From contig VYZB01000056.1 of NCBI GenBank assembly GCA_013397455.1, forward strand, positions 986,703 through 1,050,702: 64,000 nt of DNA, in the 5' to 3' direction. Numbering within the stretch: the stretch's first letter is position 1; every line of letters starts with the position of its first letter. Position numbers and translations under genes: made by a program. Source of the DNA: Crotophaga sulcirostris (Eukaryota; Chordata; Aves; Cuculiformes; Crotophagidae). Below, piece by piece: positions 60,592 to 64,000 of the stretch. The notes below the pieces were generated by a model that was not told where the DNA came from, searched no databases, and saw nothing but the letters and a program-made list of their open reading frames with translations.

Positions 60592-60616
60592 CCCGGAAGC
60601 GACACCGACTTCCGGT
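60592..60616. promoter_or_regulatory. Paired ETS/GABP-type sites
   Basis: CCCGGAAG and, 8 bp on, ACTTCCGGT form two inverted copies of the ETS core, 15-40 bp upstream of the GCN1 ATG. Paired ETS motifs near the start site are common in housekeeping CpG promoters and are bound by GABP tetramers; binding here is inferred. Confidence 0.55.
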
Positions 60617-60647
60617 GCCCCCGCGCGGGGCCCTCTGGGGCGGGGTC

Positions 60648-60661
60648 GTCTCCATGGCGAC
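60648..60661. promoter_or_regulatory. X-box-like palindrome (possible RFX site)
   Basis: The sequence GTCTCCATGGCGAC fits the RFX pattern of two half-sites around AT. It lies about 70 bp upstream of the GCN1 ATG. Assignment is from motif shape only. Confidence 0.4.
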
Positions 60662-60822
60662 AGCGCCGGGGCCTGGCCGGGCCGGGCCCCTCCCATGGGG
60701 CCTCAGGAACGGGACGGGGCCAAAGACCTTGGCCCGAGGAAGGCGCGACCACGGCCCGCCCACCCCGCACTTCCCCAGCCCCGGGAGCGGACACGCAGGG
60801 ACACGTCAGGGTCAAACAGCTC

Positions 60823-60828
60823 TTTATT
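60823..60828 (-). terminator. RPLP0: RPLP0 poly(A) signal AATAAA
   Basis: The plus strand reads TTTATT, 55 nt downstream of the RPLP0 stop. A short 3' UTR of about 75-85 nt is typical for a ribosomal-protein gene. Cleavage would fall near 60,800-60,810, about 225 bp before the GCN1 ATG. Confidence 0.85.
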
Positions 60829-60882
60829 GCTCGGCACCCGCGCGGACAGACGGACGGATGGCCGGACAGACAGACGCAGCCA

Positions 60883-63899
<3,017 letters not shown>

Positions 63900-63950
63900 C
63901 GCGGCGGTGCTCCAAGGATCGCCCGGAGGGGTTTAAAGACGAGCTGGGAC
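63900..63950 (-). other. RPLP0: RPLP0 5' UTR part (exon 2)
   Basis: A good acceptor (CTTCTCCCCGCAG) ends at 63951, so 51 nt of 5' UTR precede the ATG, with no upstream ATG and a GCCGCGATG start context. The 5'-TOP first exon must lie beyond the right edge. 63,951-64,000 is the end of intron 1. Confidence 0.8.
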
Positions 63951-64000
63951 CTGCGGGGAGAAGCGCGGCTCAGGCGGACCCGGACCCCTCCCTTCCCCCG

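Larger units (their letters stand above)
60578..60822 (-). promoter_or_regulatory. GCN1: GCN1 promoter / RPLP0-GCN1 intergenic CpG island
   Basis: The spacer between the GCN1 ATG and the RPLP0 poly(A) signal is only about 245 bp, so the GCN1 5' UTR and promoter must fit here. It has CpG-dense sequence, no TATA box at a typical position, two opposed ETS-type motifs (CCCGGAAG at 60592-60599, ACTTCCGGT at 60608-60616) and an X-box-like palindrome (60648-60661). The TSS is not mapped. The activity is inferred. Confidence 0.75.

Overview
This is vertebrate nuclear DNA, almost certainly from a bird. It holds many 3'-end fragments of CR1 LINEs that finish in the avian 8-bp repeat (ATTCTATG)n. It also holds three intron-rich genes in the tetrapod order RAB35 - GCN1 - RPLP0, the order seen around human 12q24.23. 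All three genes lie on the minus strand, so the reading order is from high to low coordinates. The species cannot be named from the sequence.

Region by region. 1 to about 13,700 is RAB35: coding exons 2-6 are visible, the 3' UTR runs off the left edge, and exon 1 with the promoter must lie in the 686-base assembly gap at 13,040-13,725, whose left flank is a CpG-rich ramp. About 13,726-18,440 is AT-rich spacer with CR1 pieces and no recognisable gene. About 18,440-60,580 is GCN1: all 58 coding exons were placed, and they sum to 8,013 nt, an uninterrupted frame of 2,670 residues. A second gap (33,415-33,629) falls inside an intron and costs no coding sequence. 60,578-60,822 is a very short GC-rich spacer that serves as the GCN1 promoter and separates it from the RPLP0 poly(A) signal. 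About 60,800-63,950 is RPLP0, with every coding exon present (317 residues); its non-coding first exon is beyond the right edge.

How the genes relate. RPLP0 encodes the ribosomal stalk base protein P0. GCN1 encodes the giant HEAT-repeat ribosome-binding protein that activates the eIF2-alpha kinase GCN2, so two neighbours act at the ribosomal GTPase-centre/stalk system. RAB35 is an endocytic-recycling small GTPase with no evident functional link to them.

No new biological system is apparent. The more notable points are a GC-AG intron required by the GCN1 frame, the roughly 240-bp RPLP0-GCN1 tandem spacing with paired ETS motifs and an X-box-like palindrome, three consecutive in-frame stops fused to a poly(A) signal at the end of GCN1, and some small unexplained repeats. 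Exon boundaries were set by hand from splice signals, reading frame and remembered family sequence; no alignment was run.
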